DNA of 64,000 bases from Rheinheimera mangrovi (GCF_003990335.1 NZ_CP034683.1:2521001-2585000), one strand, 5' to 3'; shown: positions 26,209 through 35,692, counted from the first letter of the stretch. Made by a program: numbers and translations. The notes: generated by a model from the letters alone, not told the origin.

Positions 26209-26344
26209 AAAGACTCCTTGTATTTGTTTTAATCTCTGTACACTATGGTCCATTCCATCTATTTTTCAACTTTTTGCAGACCCACAATTTAATTCAATAA
26301 CAACAGGCTTGCCGAGCCCTTTGGTTTAATTTCAGGGAAGATCT

Positions 26345-28087
26345 ATGTCAAACCAACAGCAGTTACCAACTCCCATTATGCTACTGCTTGCTTTAGTACA
26401 GGGCTTGTCACTTTATCTTTTGCATCAATCAATCAGCTTTGATTTTTGGCCATCCAACCAGCCTCAGTGGTTATTTTGTTTTTACACTCTGGTTGTAGTC
26501 GCACCAGTGACTTTATTGTTATCCCTGGAAAAAGGCCTTGAGCTGAAGTTTGCCCTGCGCTTAGGTGCTTTTGCACTGGTCGCTGCAGCATTGGGCTTTT
26601 ATGCCGGTTTACAAGCAATTCCACTGGAACAAATCAGCTACCAGCCTGTGCTCTTTGTTTTTATTTTCTCCATGTTACTCGCCAGCTTTAAAGCTTTGCT
26701 GTATATCCAGCAACTGGTTACAGGCTCTGCTCTGAGCTACAGCGTATTGTTTCTGCATTCATGGCGTAACTTTCTGACTCTGGGATTGTCGGTACTTTTC
26801 ACACTGGCTGTGTGGGCAGTATTAATGCTTTGGGCGGCCTTGTTTAAAGTGATCCAAATCGACTTTTTTGACGATCTATTTGCAAAACAATGGTTTTACT
26901 ACCCTACGCTCAGCCTGGCTTTTGCTTTTGGCATTATTATTTTCCGCAATCAGGCTGGGGTCATTGACACTATTACCCGTATTCAGCAGGCGTTGATGAA
27001 GTTTTTGCTGGTCATTCTGGCTCTGGTGTCTGTGCTCTTTATGCTGGCTTTGCCTTTTACCGGCTTGGAACCGCTCTGGAAAACCGGGCATGGTAGTTTA
27101 CTGATTTTATGCCTGCAGGCATTGATGCTGTTTTTCCTTAATGCCGTGTATCAGGCCGACGCCGATAGCCGCCCTTACCCACTCTGGTTACACAGAGCCA
27201 TTTATGCAGCTGTGGCCTTGTTGCCTGTGTATAGCCTGATCGCCTGTTATGGCCTGATGCTGCGGGTAGAACAATATGGCTGGAGTGTCAGTCGCTGCTG
27301 GGGCTTGGTGTTATGGGCAATACTGGCGTTATTTTCTGTAGGTTACCTCTGGGGGATTCTGAAGAAACGTGATTTGTGGCTACCGCATTTAAGTTGGATC
27401 AATGTTCGAATGGGATTGGTGTTGCTGGCCGTGATGCTGCTGGTGAACTCCCCTTTAATAGATTTTCGCAAAATTACAGTACAAAGCCAGCTGGCCCGGC
27501 TTGAAGACGGCAAAACGCTTTTGGCAGATTTTGATCTTCACTATTTCCGTCACGATCTCGCCAAACCAGGTTACGACGCCTTGCAGCAATTAAAGGCTCA
27601 ACATGGTGAAACAAACCCGGCGTTGGCCCTGCGTATTGATGCTCTGTATCGCAAAGATATGCATAACGAAACCACGGAGCAAAACAGCAAGGACCAACTG
27701 CAGCAATTGCTGGTGGCTTTGAAGTTACCGGATCATGTCATTCTGCCTCCGGCATTAAAACAAGCCTTGTCAGATTGGCAAAAAGACCAGCGCTGGCAGT
27801 TAAGTTATATCAGCCAGTACCATTTACGCCCTATTGACTTAAATACGGATGGGGTACAGGACTATGTGCTTTTGACCTATGCCCATAACTCTATTGATGC
27901 GGTGTTGTTTAGTTTAAAAGGCGAAAAGTGGCAGCGTTCTGTAGTGAACCCGCTGTTTTCCGACGTTAAATCTGACCCACAGGCAGAGCCACAACTGGAG
28001 ACATTGGAGTTAAAAGCTGTTCCTCCGCAATGGCCTTTACTGCAAATTGGCGAGCAGAAATTTCAGGTTCAGACTGAGCACCAATAG
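26345..28087 (+). CDS. DUF4153 multi-pass membrane protein
   Basis: A 580-aa inner-membrane protein with roughly ten to twelve hydrophobic helices in residues 1-380. A soluble C-terminal domain of about 200 residues follows, containing LNTDGVQDYVLLTYAHN, an EF-hand/VCBS-like acidic loop. The membrane part matches DUF4153 (YFMQLLFAR-like blocks such as LNAVYQADADSRPYPLWL). The function is unknown. The ATG has a GGAAGATCT spacing typical of a modest ribosome binding site. It stands alone, convergent with the deacetylase gene with only 28 bp between stops. Confidence 0.82.
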   Translation: MSNQQQLPTPIMLLLALVQGLSLYLLHQSISFDFWPSNQPQWLFCFYTLVVVAPVTLLLSLEKGLELKFALRLGAFALVAAALGFYAGLQAIPLEQISYQPVLFVFIFSMLLASFKALLYIQQLVTGSALSYSVLFLHSWRNFLTLGLSVLFTLAVWAVLMLWAALFKVIQIDFFDDLFAKQWFYYPTLSLAFAFGIIIFRNQAGVIDTITRIQQALMKFLLVILALVSVLFMLALPFTGLEPLWKTGHGSLLILCLQALMLFFLNAVYQADADSRPYPLWLHRAIYAAVALLPVYSLIACYGLMLRVEQYGWSVSRCWGLVLWAILALFSVGYLWGILKKRDLWLPHLSWINVRMGLVLLAVMLLVNSPLIDFRKITVQSQLARLEDGKTLLADFDLHYFRHDLAKPGYDALQQLKAQHGETNPALALRIDALYRKDMHNETTEQNSKDQLQQLLVALKLPDHVILPPALKQALSDWQKDQRWQLSYISQYHLRPIDLNTDGVQDYVLLTYAHNSIDAVLFSLKGEKWQRSVVNPLFSDVKSDPQAEPQLETLELKAVPPQWPLLQIGEQKFQVQTEHQ

Positions 28088-28115
28088 TACAAAGCCAGCG
28101 CAGAATCAGTATAGG

Positions 28116-28820
28116 TTATTGCGCTGCCAACAGTTCTGACAGGGTGACCATGCGATACCCTTTGTCTTTTAAGCCTTTGAGAATAAGAGGTAAAGCCGCG
28201 CGTGATGCTTCGCGGTTTTTGTACATTAAGTGCAGTAATACAATGGAGCCGGGTTCTACCTGCTCCAGTACTTCTGCAGCCATAGTCTGTGGATCTTCGG
28301 AGTCCTCGCCAAAGGTCTCCGGCGCTATATCCCACATGATGTTGGTTCTGTTGCTGTTTGCCAAATACCAGGGCAACAGCACCAGCTTTTTACCATAAGG
28401 CGGCCGGAACAAAATCTCGCCTTGATAACCAGCCTCGCGGATTTGTTGATCTGTACCTTCAATTTCACGCTGGATCTCGTCCAGCGACATAAAGATCATG
28501 CGCTGATGCGACCAGCTGTGATTGCCAAGCTGATGACCTGCCGCAACAATTTGCTTAGCCTGCGTTATATAACGCTGGGTTTCTGTACCTGTGACAAAAA
28601 AAGTAGCTTTGACCTGATACAAATCCAACAGCTGCAAAATATCAGCTGTGTAATGTGGGGTTGGGCCATCATCAAAAGTTAAAGCAACCAGCTTTTGTTC
28701 TGTATCCACTTTGTGTATCAGCTCACCAAACAGCTGAAAGCTGACACTGGAAGACAGTTTCCATAAACCAAAGAAGACAACGACCACCACCAACAATAGT
28801 CTCAGCACCAGTTTATTCAC
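28116..28820 (-). CDS. polysaccharide deacetylase (NodB domain), membrane-anchored
   Basis: A 234-aa carbohydrate esterase family 4 protein. An N-terminal hydrophobic helix (LVLRLLLVVVVVFFGLWKL) anchors or exports it. The NodB domain has motif 1 LTFDDGPTPHYT (catalytic Asp and metal Asp), motif 2 GNHSWSHQ (metal His pair) and motif 3 FRPPYGK. It probably removes acetyl groups from N-acetylglucosamine in a cell-wall or envelope glycan. I chose the GTG at 28820, which overlaps the upstream gene's stop by 8 bp and has AAGGAG about 10 bp before it, so translation is likely coupled. Confidence 0.85.
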   Translation of the reverse strand: MNKLVLRLLLVVVVVFFGLWKLSSSVSFQLFGELIHKVDTEQKLVALTFDDGPTPHYTADILQLLDLYQVKATFFVTGTETQRYITQAKQIVAAGHQLGNHSWSHQRMIFMSLDEIQREIEGTDQQIREAGYQGEILFRPPYGKKLVLLPWYLANSNRTNIMWDIAPETFGEDSEDPQTMAAEVLEQVEPGSIVLLHLMYKNREASRAALPLILKGLKDKGYRMVTLSELLAAQ

Positions 28821-29688
28821 AGCCTTCCAGCTCCTTTCCTTGTGTTTTATTGTCCGATACGCACAAATCAGCAAAAGCCTCTGGTGGACCAAACAGCAGT
28901 TTATGTTTATTACGCCAGCCTTTGAGCTGCGGCCATAACAAAGCTATTTTGCGCCATTCATAAAACGTAATAGTGATAGGGTTGTTTGACTGAAAATCGT
29001 CGGTAATACCATAACGACAGGCTTCTTCTTCAGGCACAAAAGTGCCAAAGAGCCTATCCCAGATCACTAAAACACCGGCATAGTTTCGGTCTATATATTG
29101 AGGATTACAGGCGTGATGCACCCGATGCCAGGACGGTGTGTTTAGGACCCAACCGAAAATACCCCAATGTTTACCGGATTGAGTATGAACAAAAAACTGA
29201 AAAGCCAAATTGATGGCCACGACAGCCAGCACCAGCTGAACCTCAAAGCCCAGCAGCACCAGCGGTAACCAAAACAACCACATGCCAGAAATAGGGTAAG
29301 TTAAGGACTGGCGAAAAGCCGTACTGAAATTCATTAAACGTGAGCTGTGATGCGCCACATGCGAAGCCCATAACCAGCGCACTCTGTGAGAGCAGCGGTG
29401 AAACCAGTAATACAAAAAGTCTTGAGCGATAAAAAGTAAAAACAAATTCAGTGCTGAAAACTCGATTGAAAACAAGGCGAACTGCGATAACCACAGCATC
29501 AGTGGCAATAGCACCAGCAGAGCAATAAAATCGCCAGCCTGATGCAATGCCGCCAAACCAAAATTAGCTGCTGTATCACGCCATTGGTACAACGCCTTGC
29601 CACGTTTTTCGCTATGGAGCCATTCAAAGGCAATAAAGATGAAAAAAACCGGGCTCAGTAGCAACAAAATAAATTCAACTGGGATCAC
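28813..29688 (-). CDS. sterol desaturase/fatty acid hydroxylase family membrane protein
   Basis: A 291-aa di-iron membrane enzyme. Three histidine clusters define the family: HRCSHR near residue 97, HVAHHSS near 110 and HRVHHACN near 190. Four or so hydrophobic helices surround them. Substrates may be fatty acids, sterol-like lipids or carotenoids; none can be chosen from sequence. It is coupled to the NodB deacetylase downstream and preceded by a GNAT gene 24 bp upstream on the same strand, so a small envelope-modification operon is plausible (inference). Confidence 0.9.
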   Translation of the reverse strand: MIPVEFILLLLSPVFFIFIAFEWLHSEKRGKALYQWRDTAANFGLAALHQAGDFIALLVLLPLMLWLSQFALFSIEFSALNLFLLFIAQDFLYYWFHRCSHRVRWLWASHVAHHSSRLMNFSTAFRQSLTYPISGMWLFWLPLVLLGFEVQLVLAVVAINLAFQFFVHTQSGKHWGIFGWVLNTPSWHRVHHACNPQYIDRNYAGVLVIWDRLFGTFVPEEEACRYGITDDFQSNNPITITFYEWRKIALLWPQLKGWRNKHKLLFGPPEAFADLCVSDNKTQGKELEGCE

Positions 29689-29712
29689 GCTGTTACTCCT
29701 GTGCCGTCATTT

Positions 29713-30240
29713 TTAAGCTGTTTTTTTGTAAATTAAATCTGCAAAAAACTTATCACCTATCTGATACCCATTATGCTGACGTTCAATCAGGCTAAACCCA
29801 CATTTTTCCAGCACGCGGCCTGAACCCACATTGCCTTCGGTGACCACGGCCTGCCACTGCTTTATACCCAGTGTAGTTCCATAATCCAGGCAGGCTTTTA
29901 ACGCCAAAGTCGCATAACCTTTGCCAAAAAATTCTGGCAAAAACAGATAGCCGACTTCTGCGGTTAAAGGTGAGTCCGCATCCAATTCTAAACAATGAAA
30001 GCCACAAACCCCTGTGACTGCATTACTGTAGTTCTCCACGACCACCAAACTCAACCAGTGCTGGTCGCCGGCTTGCCAGAGTTTTAACCGCTCATCAAAA
30101 CGCTGGCGGATTTGTGCATCAGATAACGGGTCTGCGACGTACTGCAACACCTGTTCATGACGGTGTAATTGCAGAAATAAAGGCCAGTCAGTCTCCGTTA
30201 GTAAACGCAGCGTCAAGCCACCGGCTTCCAAGGAAGTCAT
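29713..30240 (-). CDS. GNAT N-acetyltransferase (RimJ/RimL type)
   Basis: A 175-aa GCN5-related acetyltransferase. The N-terminal TLRLLTETDWPLFLQLHRHE and the acetyl-CoA region EVGYLFLPEFFGKGYATLAL are clear, followed by NVGSGRVLEKCGFSLIERQH. It likely transfers acetyl to an amine on a protein or small molecule. Its ATG overlaps the stop of the secreted hypothetical protein by 4 bp (ATGA), so the two are coupled. The gene is intact, unlike the acetyltransferase at 18.5 kb. Confidence 0.9.
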   Translation of the reverse strand: MTSLEAGGLTLRLLTETDWPLFLQLHRHEQVLQYVADPLSDAQIRQRFDERLKLWQAGDQHWLSLVVVENYSNAVTGVCGFHCLELDADSPLTAEVGYLFLPEFFGKGYATLALKACLDYGTTLGIKQWQAVVTEGNVGSGRVLEKCGFSLIERQHNGYQIGDKFFADLIYKKTA

Positions 30241-30638
30241 GGCTGAACCTGTGGTTCTATTTTAGTATTGTGTTCTGGGTCCTGTTGCTGATAGTCCCAG
30301 ACGCCCTGCTCTTCCAGTAGTATGTTGCCAGAGCTGCCGATGACCTGTAACAACCCCGATTCATGCACCAGATAACGAATACGGCCATTCTTGAACTGAT
30401 AACCTAAAAAGCGGCAGGGTGTAACACCATCAGCGCACAGGCTGTGCAAAGTTGTGCCTTTTAACTCGATATTGGCGCCCGATACTTTAGAGGTGCCTGT
30501 GTACAGCACCTGTTGGCATTGCACTTCACCTTCAGGACACAGCTGCTGAATTTCAACGGTATAATTCGGGGTATCCAGTTGCTGTGCAAAGCTAAAAGCA
30601 GAGGCCAAAAGCAGCAAAGGCAGGAGAATAAGTTTCAT
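30237..30638 (-). CDS. hypothetical secreted protein with four cysteines
   Basis: I do not recognise this 133-aa protein. It has a clear signal peptide (MKLILLPLLLLASAFSFA, cleavage near AFSFA-QQ). The mature part has four Cys (CPEGEVQC and CADGVTPC, each pair seven apart) in similar contexts, which suggests two internal disulfides in a small periplasmic beta-rich protein. It is translationally coupled to the GNAT gene. The C-terminus is Gln/Pro-rich and probably disordered. Confidence 0.75.
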   Translation of the reverse strand: MKLILLPLLLLASAFSFAQQLDTPNYTVEIQQLCPEGEVQCQQVLYTGTSKVSGANIELKGTTLHSLCADGVTPCRFLGYQFKNGRIRYLVHESGLLQVIGSSGNILLEEQGVWDYQQQDPEHNTKIEPQVQP

Positions 30639-30666
30639 CGGTGATGATCCTGTAACCAGATGTTAT

Positions 30667-30693
30667 AGAGGCAGAGTTTATCACTCCGCCTCT
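30667..30693 (-). terminator. putative terminator of the ivd operon
   Basis: AGAGGCaGAG (30667-30676), loop TTTATCA, CTCcGCCTCT (30684-30693) just after the SDR stop at 30700 (minus strand). The stem is 9 of 10 paired; the T tract is poor (TATAAC). Confidence 0.5.
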
Positions 30694-30699
30694 GTAAAG

Positions 30700-31461
30700 T
30701 TACATACTAATACCGCCGTCTATTTCTACAACTCGACCGGTAAAAAAGTCGTTTTCAAAGATGTATTTCGCAGTGTGCGCAATTTCTGTGGCTTCGCCTA
30801 AACGCCCAACCGGCTTCATCGCCACTAAACGGTCGCGGGCTTCAGGTTTCATCGCGTCCGTCATCGCAGTGCGGATCACACCTGGTGCTATAGCGCCGAC
30901 ACGAATACCATAACGGCCTAACTCACGAGCCCAGGTTACAGTCATAGCCACTACACCAGCTTTGGAAGCAGCATAGTTGGTTTGGCCCATATTGCCTGCA
31001 CGGGCCACGCTCGACATATTGATAATCACACCTTTGCGGCCTGACTTCACCATCAGAGCCGCCGCTTCACGGCCACACAAAAACACGCCGGTTAAATTCA
31101 CATCAATCACAGACTGAAACTGTTGATGCGACATTTTGCTGACCAGCTCACCGTCTTTAAATTTCAGCAATAAACCGTCACGTAAAATACCAGCGTTGTT
31201 AATCAGACCATCAATAGCGCCAAAATCTGCGGCTATGGCAGCAAAGGTGGTTTCGACACTTTCTTCATTGGCAACGTTACAGGCATAAGTACGTACTGTC
31301 ACACCAGTGGACGACAACTCATCTTTGGCTGATGCCAGTTGCTCTGCATTCATATCCAGCAATGCTAAATGAGCACCTTCAGCAGACAACATCCGGGCCA
31401 TTTCTAAACCCAGGCCCTGAGCACCACCTGTCACTACTATAATTTTGTCTTTTAAATTCAT
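30700..31461 (-). CDS. ivdG: short-chain dehydrogenase, likely 3-hydroxy-2-methylbutyryl-CoA dehydrogenase
   Basis: A 253-aa classical SDR with TGGAQGLGLEM at the NAD site, NNAGILRDGLL and the catalytic Ser/Tyr/Lys in MSSVARAGNMGQTNYAASKA. In Shewanella the same position in the operon is held by ivdG, the isoleucine-pathway dehydrogenase that makes 2-methylacetoacetyl-CoA; I assign it by gene order. It is the last gene of a seven-gene minus-strand operon, 38 bp after mmsB. The sequence resembles FabG, but the context argues against a role in fatty-acid synthesis. Confidence 0.82.
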   Translation of the reverse strand: MNLKDKIIVVTGGAQGLGLEMARMLSAEGAHLALLDMNAEQLASAKDELSSTGVTVRTYACNVANEESVETTFAAIAADFGAIDGLINNAGILRDGLLLKFKDGELVSKMSHQQFQSVIDVNLTGVFLCGREAAALMVKSGRKGVIINMSSVARAGNMGQTNYAASKAGVVAMTVTWARELGRYGIRVGAIAPGVIRTAMTDAMKPEARDRLVAMKPVGRLGEATEIAHTAKYIFENDFFTGRVVEIDGGISM

Positions 31462-31499
31462 TATCTTATTACCTGCAAAAAGGGCTTGCCGCAGAACTC

Positions 31500-32405
31500 T
31501 TAGTTCTTTTTGGCAAACATCTTAAAAATACCGGAGAAATCTTCTTTGCCGTGGCCCTGACGCTGATGCGCCACATAGAGGCTACGGGCTAAGGTCCCCA
31601 TAGGGGTACTGGATTGACTGGACAATGCGGTTTCAGTGGCTAAGGATAAATCTTTGGCCATTAAATCCACCATAAAACCGCCCTGATAACCATTGCTCGA
31701 CGGCACATTTGGCATCACATCAGGACATGGATTATACAGTTCTAGAGTCCAGTTACGGCCAGAACTTTTCAGCATAATATCGGACAATACTTTCGGATCC
31801 AGGCCATTGTCTATGCCTAGTTGCAGGGCTTCACTGGTCCCCACCATCAAAATGGACAACAGCATATTGTTGCAAATTTTCGCAACCTGACCTGCACCAA
31901 CATCACCGGCATGAAACAGGTTTTTACCCATCACAGATAATACAGGTTCGGCGCGTTTAAAGTTTTGCTCTGAACCACCGACGATAAAGGTCAGAGTGCC
32001 AGCTTTCGCACCGCCTACGCCACCTGATACGGGTGCATCGATAAAGGCTATTCCCTGCTCTGCCAGTTCAGCACCTACTTTGCGGGCTGTGGCGGCGTCA
32101 ATAGTAGAGCAATCAATCACCAGCGTATCTTTGCCAAGCACTGAAGCTATGCCTGTCTCGCCTGTGTACACCATAGCGACATGCTTACCAGCGGGCAGCA
32201 TGGAAATCACAAAATCAGCCCCTGTCGCAGCTTCAGCTGCAGAAGTGCAGGCTTTCGCACCTTCAGCTGCCAGTTGAGCTAAAGCTGTTTCGGATAAATC
32301 AAAAGCCTGAACCTTAAAACCTGCTTTTAATACATTGCTGGCCATTGGGCCGCCCATATTGCCTAAACCAATAAATGCAACCGTTGCTTGAATAGTAGCG
32401 CTCAT
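31500..32405 (-). CDS. mmsB: 3-hydroxyisobutyrate dehydrogenase
   Basis: MmsB oxidises 3-hydroxyisobutyrate to methylmalonate semialdehyde in valine breakdown. The 301-aa protein has the Rossmann start FIGLGNMGGPMA, the substrate loop DAPVSGGVGGAKAGTLTF, and the catalytic Lys in GQVAKICNNM. Length is normal. It lies between the hydrolase that makes its substrate and the SDR, 1 bp after the hydrolase stop, so coupling is likely. A related dehydrogenase at 49542 has a similar fold but stands outside the operon. Confidence 0.94.
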   Translation of the reverse strand: MSATIQATVAFIGLGNMGGPMASNVLKAGFKVQAFDLSETALAQLAAEGAKACTSAAEAATGADFVISMLPAGKHVAMVYTGETGIASVLGKDTLVIDCSTIDAATARKVGAELAEQGIAFIDAPVSGGVGGAKAGTLTFIVGGSEQNFKRAEPVLSVMGKNLFHAGDVGAGQVAKICNNMLLSILMVGTSEALQLGIDNGLDPKVLSDIMLKSSGRNWTLELYNPCPDVMPNVPSSNGYQGGFMVDLMAKDLSLATETALSSQSSTPMGTLARSLYVAHQRQGHGKEDFSGIFKMFAKKN

Positions 32406-32406
32406 A

Positions 32407-33558
32407 TTAATGCTCCAGCGAACCTAAATGTTGTAATGGATGTAAGTCAGCAGCCCATGGCGAATGAAACAGCTGATTAATCACATCAGCGGGCACGTCA
32501 GACACAGATTTATAGCGCCAGTTTGGCTTTTGGTCTTTATCAATCAGCAGCGCCCGCACTCCTTCGGTAAATTCGCCTAATTTGCCGCACTGCACGCTTA
32601 AACCCAGCTCCAGCCGGAAGGAGTCGGCCAGAATTTTGCTTTGGCCCAGTTGTAATAAGCGATAGACAATATGAGCAGTAATAGGACTGCCGTAGTTCAA
32701 CGAGGCTTTAGCTTTGATGAGCCAGGCGTCTTCGTTTGGCATGGCCAGAATAAGCTCAACGGCCTGTTGCAACGAGGTAGCGCGACCTACAGCGCTGATA
32801 GAGGCCTGATGTAAACGAATTTGACTCGGTGGCATCTGACTACGACACATGTCTTCCATACCGAGTAATAAGTCGGTCAGCTTCTGATGATTCAGCGCTA
32901 TGGTATTGCCCCATTTCACCTGGGTTAATTTATCCAGCACAGCGGCTTTTTTATCATGAGTTAAAAAATGATCGGCTAAATCGATGAGTTTGGCATCGGC
33001 TGAATTAATGGAGGCACCTGTCAGGCCCAAAAACAAGCCACACCCTTCCGGCATCCGGTTTAAAAACCAACTGCCGCCAACATCAGGGTATAAACCTATG
33101 GCCATCTCAGGCATAGCAATGCGGCTGCTGGCTGTGACTATACGATGTGATGCGCCCGCCATCAGGCCTAAACCGCCGCCCATCACTATGCCATTGCCCC
33201 AGACCAGCACAGGCTTGTCGAAGGTATGGATCAAATAATCCAGGTTGTATTCTTTGGTAAAAAATTCTTCGACATAAGGCTGGTAGCTATCAGGAGCTGC
33301 TTTCATCGCCTGATATAAATCGCGGATATCACCACCGGCACAAAAGGCTTTATCGCCAGTGCCCTGCAGCACCACCAAGGCTATATTGGTGTCGTTTTTC
33401 CATTGCTGCATTTGCGGCAGCAACAGCTCCACCATAGCTAAACTCAGGGCATTCAGTGACTTTTCTGAGTTTAAGGTCGCTATACCAATAATTTTGCCGC
33501 CAACACAGGCGATTTCTTCAAACAGCACCACATCTTGCTGGCTTATGTTTTCAGTCAT
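32407..33558 (-). CDS. ivdE: 3-hydroxyisobutyryl-CoA hydrolase
   Basis: This crotonase-fold enzyme hydrolyses 3-hydroxyisobutyryl-CoA in valine catabolism and so releases toxic methacrylyl-CoA-derived intermediates from CoA. The 383-aa protein shows KAFCAGGDIRDLY near residue 70, GIVMGGGLGLMAG, and the HIBCH-type EMAIGLYPDVGGSWFLNR. It is longer than an ordinary enoyl-CoA hydratase because of a C-terminal extension, as expected. I chose the ATG at 33558, with AAGGTG 7 bp upstream. An alternative ATG at 33576 overlaps the stop of the preceding hydratase gene. The symbol follows Shewanella operon order. Confidence 0.9.
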   Translation of the reverse strand: MTENISQQDVVLFEEIACVGGKIIGIATLNSEKSLNALSLAMVELLLPQMQQWKNDTNIALVVLQGTGDKAFCAGGDIRDLYQAMKAAPDSYQPYVEEFFTKEYNLDYLIHTFDKPVLVWGNGIVMGGGLGLMAGASHRIVTASSRIAMPEMAIGLYPDVGGSWFLNRMPEGCGLFLGLTGASINSADAKLIDLADHFLTHDKKAAVLDKLTQVKWGNTIALNHQKLTDLLLGMEDMCRSQMPPSQIRLHQASISAVGRATSLQQAVELILAMPNEDAWLIKAKASLNYGSPITAHIVYRLLQLGQSKILADSFRLELGLSVQCGKLGEFTEGVRALLIDKDQKPNWRYKSVSDVPADVINQLFHSPWAADLHPLQHLGSLEH

Positions 33559-33568
33559 GTTTTGCACC

Positions 33569-34342
33569 TTATCCATTCACCCAGCTGGCTTTACGTTTTT
33601 GTAAAAAGGCCTGTACCCCTTCGACCTGATCCTGGGTATCAAACAACTTCACAAAAAGCTCACGCTCTAAAGGCAAGGCAGTTTGTACTGGAGCACTACG
33701 ACCTTTTTGGATCAGCTGTTTACAGGCGGCTACGGCTGGCGGGCTTTGCTCTGCAACTTTATCCGCCAGCAATAAAGCAGCTTCCAGCGCCATACCAGTC
33801 CCCACCACTTCTTCGACTAAACCTATCTGTAAGGCTTTCTCTGCCGTTACACGTTCACCACAGAGGATCATACGTTTAGCCCAACCTTCACCCACCAGAA
33901 TCGCCAGATTCTGGGTACCGCCAGCGCAAGGCAATAATCCTACTTTGGCTTCAGGTAACGCCATTTGCGCCTGAGTTTCAGCAATACGAATGTCACAGGC
34001 TAACGCCACTTCCAGACCACCTCCCATGGCATAGCCATTGATAGCGGCGATAGAAACGCCACGAAAGGCGGTTAAAGTTTCAAAGGCCTCACCAAAAATG
34101 GCCGACATATCAGCTGCTACTGCTTTGTCACCCGAGGCAAACAAATTTAAATCTGCACCAGCAGAGAAGAATTTTTCGCCTTCTCCCGTGACCACTAGCG
34201 CATAAATATTTTTATCCTGATCCAAAGATTTCACCGCATCACGCAGTTGAGTTAAGGTCTCTTTGGTCCAGGTATTGGCAGGAGGATTTGCCATGGTAAT
34301 TAAAGCGGTATGGCCGCGTTTTTCGAGTTTGAGTTGTGCCAT
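33569..34342 (-). CDS. enoyl-CoA hydratase of the Ile/Val pathway
   Basis: A 257-aa crotonase that hydrates tiglyl-CoA or methacrylyl-CoA. Both catalytic glutamates are present in their contexts: GGGLEVALACD and ALPEAKVGLLPCAGG. The oxyanion loop FSAGADLNLF is normal. I chose the ATG at 34342 (MAQLKLEKRGH), preceded by AAGGAG; the frame continues upstream without similarity. It follows the acyl-CoA dehydrogenase after a 124-bp spacer holding a short repeat remnant, and precedes the hydrolase gene by 10 bp. The position matches ivdD-type genes in Shewanella, but I am not certain of the symbol. Confidence 0.9.
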   Translation of the reverse strand: MAQLKLEKRGHTALITMANPPANTWTKETLTQLRDAVKSLDQDKNIYALVVTGEGEKFFSAGADLNLFASGDKAVAADMSAIFGEAFETLTAFRGVSIAAINGYAMGGGLEVALACDIRIAETQAQMALPEAKVGLLPCAGGTQNLAILVGEGWAKRMILCGERVTAEKALQIGLVEEVVGTGMALEAALLLADKVAEQSPPAVAACKQLIQKGRSAPVQTALPLERELFVKLFDTQDQVEGVQAFLQKRKASWVNG

Positions 34343-34431
34343 AAAATCTCCTTTTTTACCGGTTTTTTTATCAGATAATCCGGTTAGCTTTTTACCTAAA
34401 GTCCAGCGCACTGCAACCCTAAATCATTGGA

Positions 34432-34463
34432 GTTGCAGCGCGGCGACATGTACGACGGGCATA
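34432..34463 (+). repeat. short copy of the 110-bp dispersed repeat
   Basis: GTTGCAGCGCGGCGACA at 34432-34448 matches the first 16-17 bp of the element at 4641 with one change, and ACGACGGGCATAA near 34452-34464 resembles its GGAAGGGTATA end. The middle is missing, so this looks like a deleted or miniature copy. Confidence 0.5.
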
Positions 34464-34466
34464 AAC

Positions 34467-35624
34467 TTACAAAATGTCGTTGGCTGCTTCGTCCAGTAAA
34501 CGACGACCAATAATCAGTCGCATAATTTCATTGGTGCCTTCCAAAATCTGATGCACCCGAACATCGCGGAAATGCCGCTCCAGCGGATATTCTTTGATAT
34601 AACCATAACCACCGTGTAATTGCAGCGCCTGATCACAGACCTGGAAACCCACATCTGTGGCAAAACGTTTCGCCATAGCACAGTAAGCTGTTTTTTCCGG
34701 GTCGTTTGAATCCAGTTTAAACGCTGCTAAACGCACTAATTGCCGGGCAGCGACTAATTCGGTGGCCATATCTGCCAGTTTAAACTGCAGCGCCTGAAAC
34801 GCAGCTAAAGGCTTGCCAAACTGCTGACGCTCCAGCATGTAGTTACGGGCTGTATTTAAGGCTTGTTGTGCTGTGCCGATAGAGCAAGTGGCGATATTAA
34901 TACGACCGCCGTCTAAGCCTTTCATGGCAAAGCCAAAACCTTCCCCTTCGTTACCAAGCAGGTAATGAGTCGGAATACGCACATTATCAAAAGTAATTAA
35001 ACGGGTTGGCTGGGCATTCCAACCCATTTTCTCTTCGGCTTTGCCGTAAATAACGCCTTGTGCGTCTGCTGGCACTATAAAAGCAGAAATGCCTTTGGGA
35101 CCAGCTTCGCCAGTGCGGGCCATCACCACTAAAACTTCAGTTTCGCCAGCACCAGAGATAAACATCTTGGAGCCGTTTAATACATAGTGATCGCCGTCTT
35201 TTTTTGCACTGGTGCGCAACGAGGCAGCGTCCGAGCCTGAACCTGGTTCAGTTAAACAATAAGACGCCAGCTTTTCGCCTGTGACTAACGCAGGACACCA
35301 CTGAGCTTTGGCATCTGCTGTGCCCCAGCTGGCAATCATCCAGGTCGCCATATTATGGATGGTTAACATGGCCGTTGTGGCCGTACAGCCCATCGACAGC
35401 TGTTCAAAAATAATGCTGGAATCTAAACGGGATAAGCCCATACCGCCTTGATCTTCAGGCGTATATAACGAACAAAAACCTAATTCTCCGGCTTTTTGAA
35501 TAACGTCTTTTGGAAAATGATGTTCGCGGTCCCACTGTGCTGCATGAGGCGCCAGTTCTTGTTCAGCGAATTGTTTAGCGACCTCCACAAAGGCCTTTTG
35601 ATCATCTGTTAAATTAAAATTCAT
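34467..35624 (-). CDS. acyl-CoA dehydrogenase (isobutyryl/2-methylbutyryl-CoA type)
   Basis: This FAD enzyme introduces the 2,3-double bond into isobutyryl-CoA or 2-methylbutyryl-CoA. The 385-aa protein has the FAD block SYCLTEPGSGSDAASL, the second MFISGAGETEVLVV, and the catalytic Glu in HQILEGTNEIMR near the C-terminus, the usual short-chain position. That differs from LiuA in the same window, which lacks the C-terminal Glu. I chose the ATG at 35624 with AGGGTG upstream. It lies between mmsA and the hydratase, matching the Shewanella ivd order. Confidence 0.92.
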   Translation of the reverse strand: MNFNLTDDQKAFVEVAKQFAEQELAPHAAQWDREHHFPKDVIQKAGELGFCSLYTPEDQGGMGLSRLDSSIIFEQLSMGCTATTAMLTIHNMATWMIASWGTADAKAQWCPALVTGEKLASYCLTEPGSGSDAASLRTSAKKDGDHYVLNGSKMFISGAGETEVLVVMARTGEAGPKGISAFIVPADAQGVIYGKAEEKMGWNAQPTRLITFDNVRIPTHYLLGNEGEGFGFAMKGLDGGRINIATCSIGTAQQALNTARNYMLERQQFGKPLAAFQALQFKLADMATELVAARQLVRLAAFKLDSNDPEKTAYCAMAKRFATDVGFQVCDQALQLHGGYGYIKEYPLERHFRDVRVHQILEGTNEIMRLIIGRRLLDEAANDIL

Positions 35625-35692
35625 CACATCACCCTGAGGTTTTAGCAGAGCAGTGTCTGGTGCACTGTGATCTTTCTGCCACTTTGGTCTTC

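Noticed and set aside
30700..31461. Second fatty-acid-synthesis FabG
   Set aside because: Gene order with mmsB, mmsA and crotonases points to branched-chain amino-acid breakdown.
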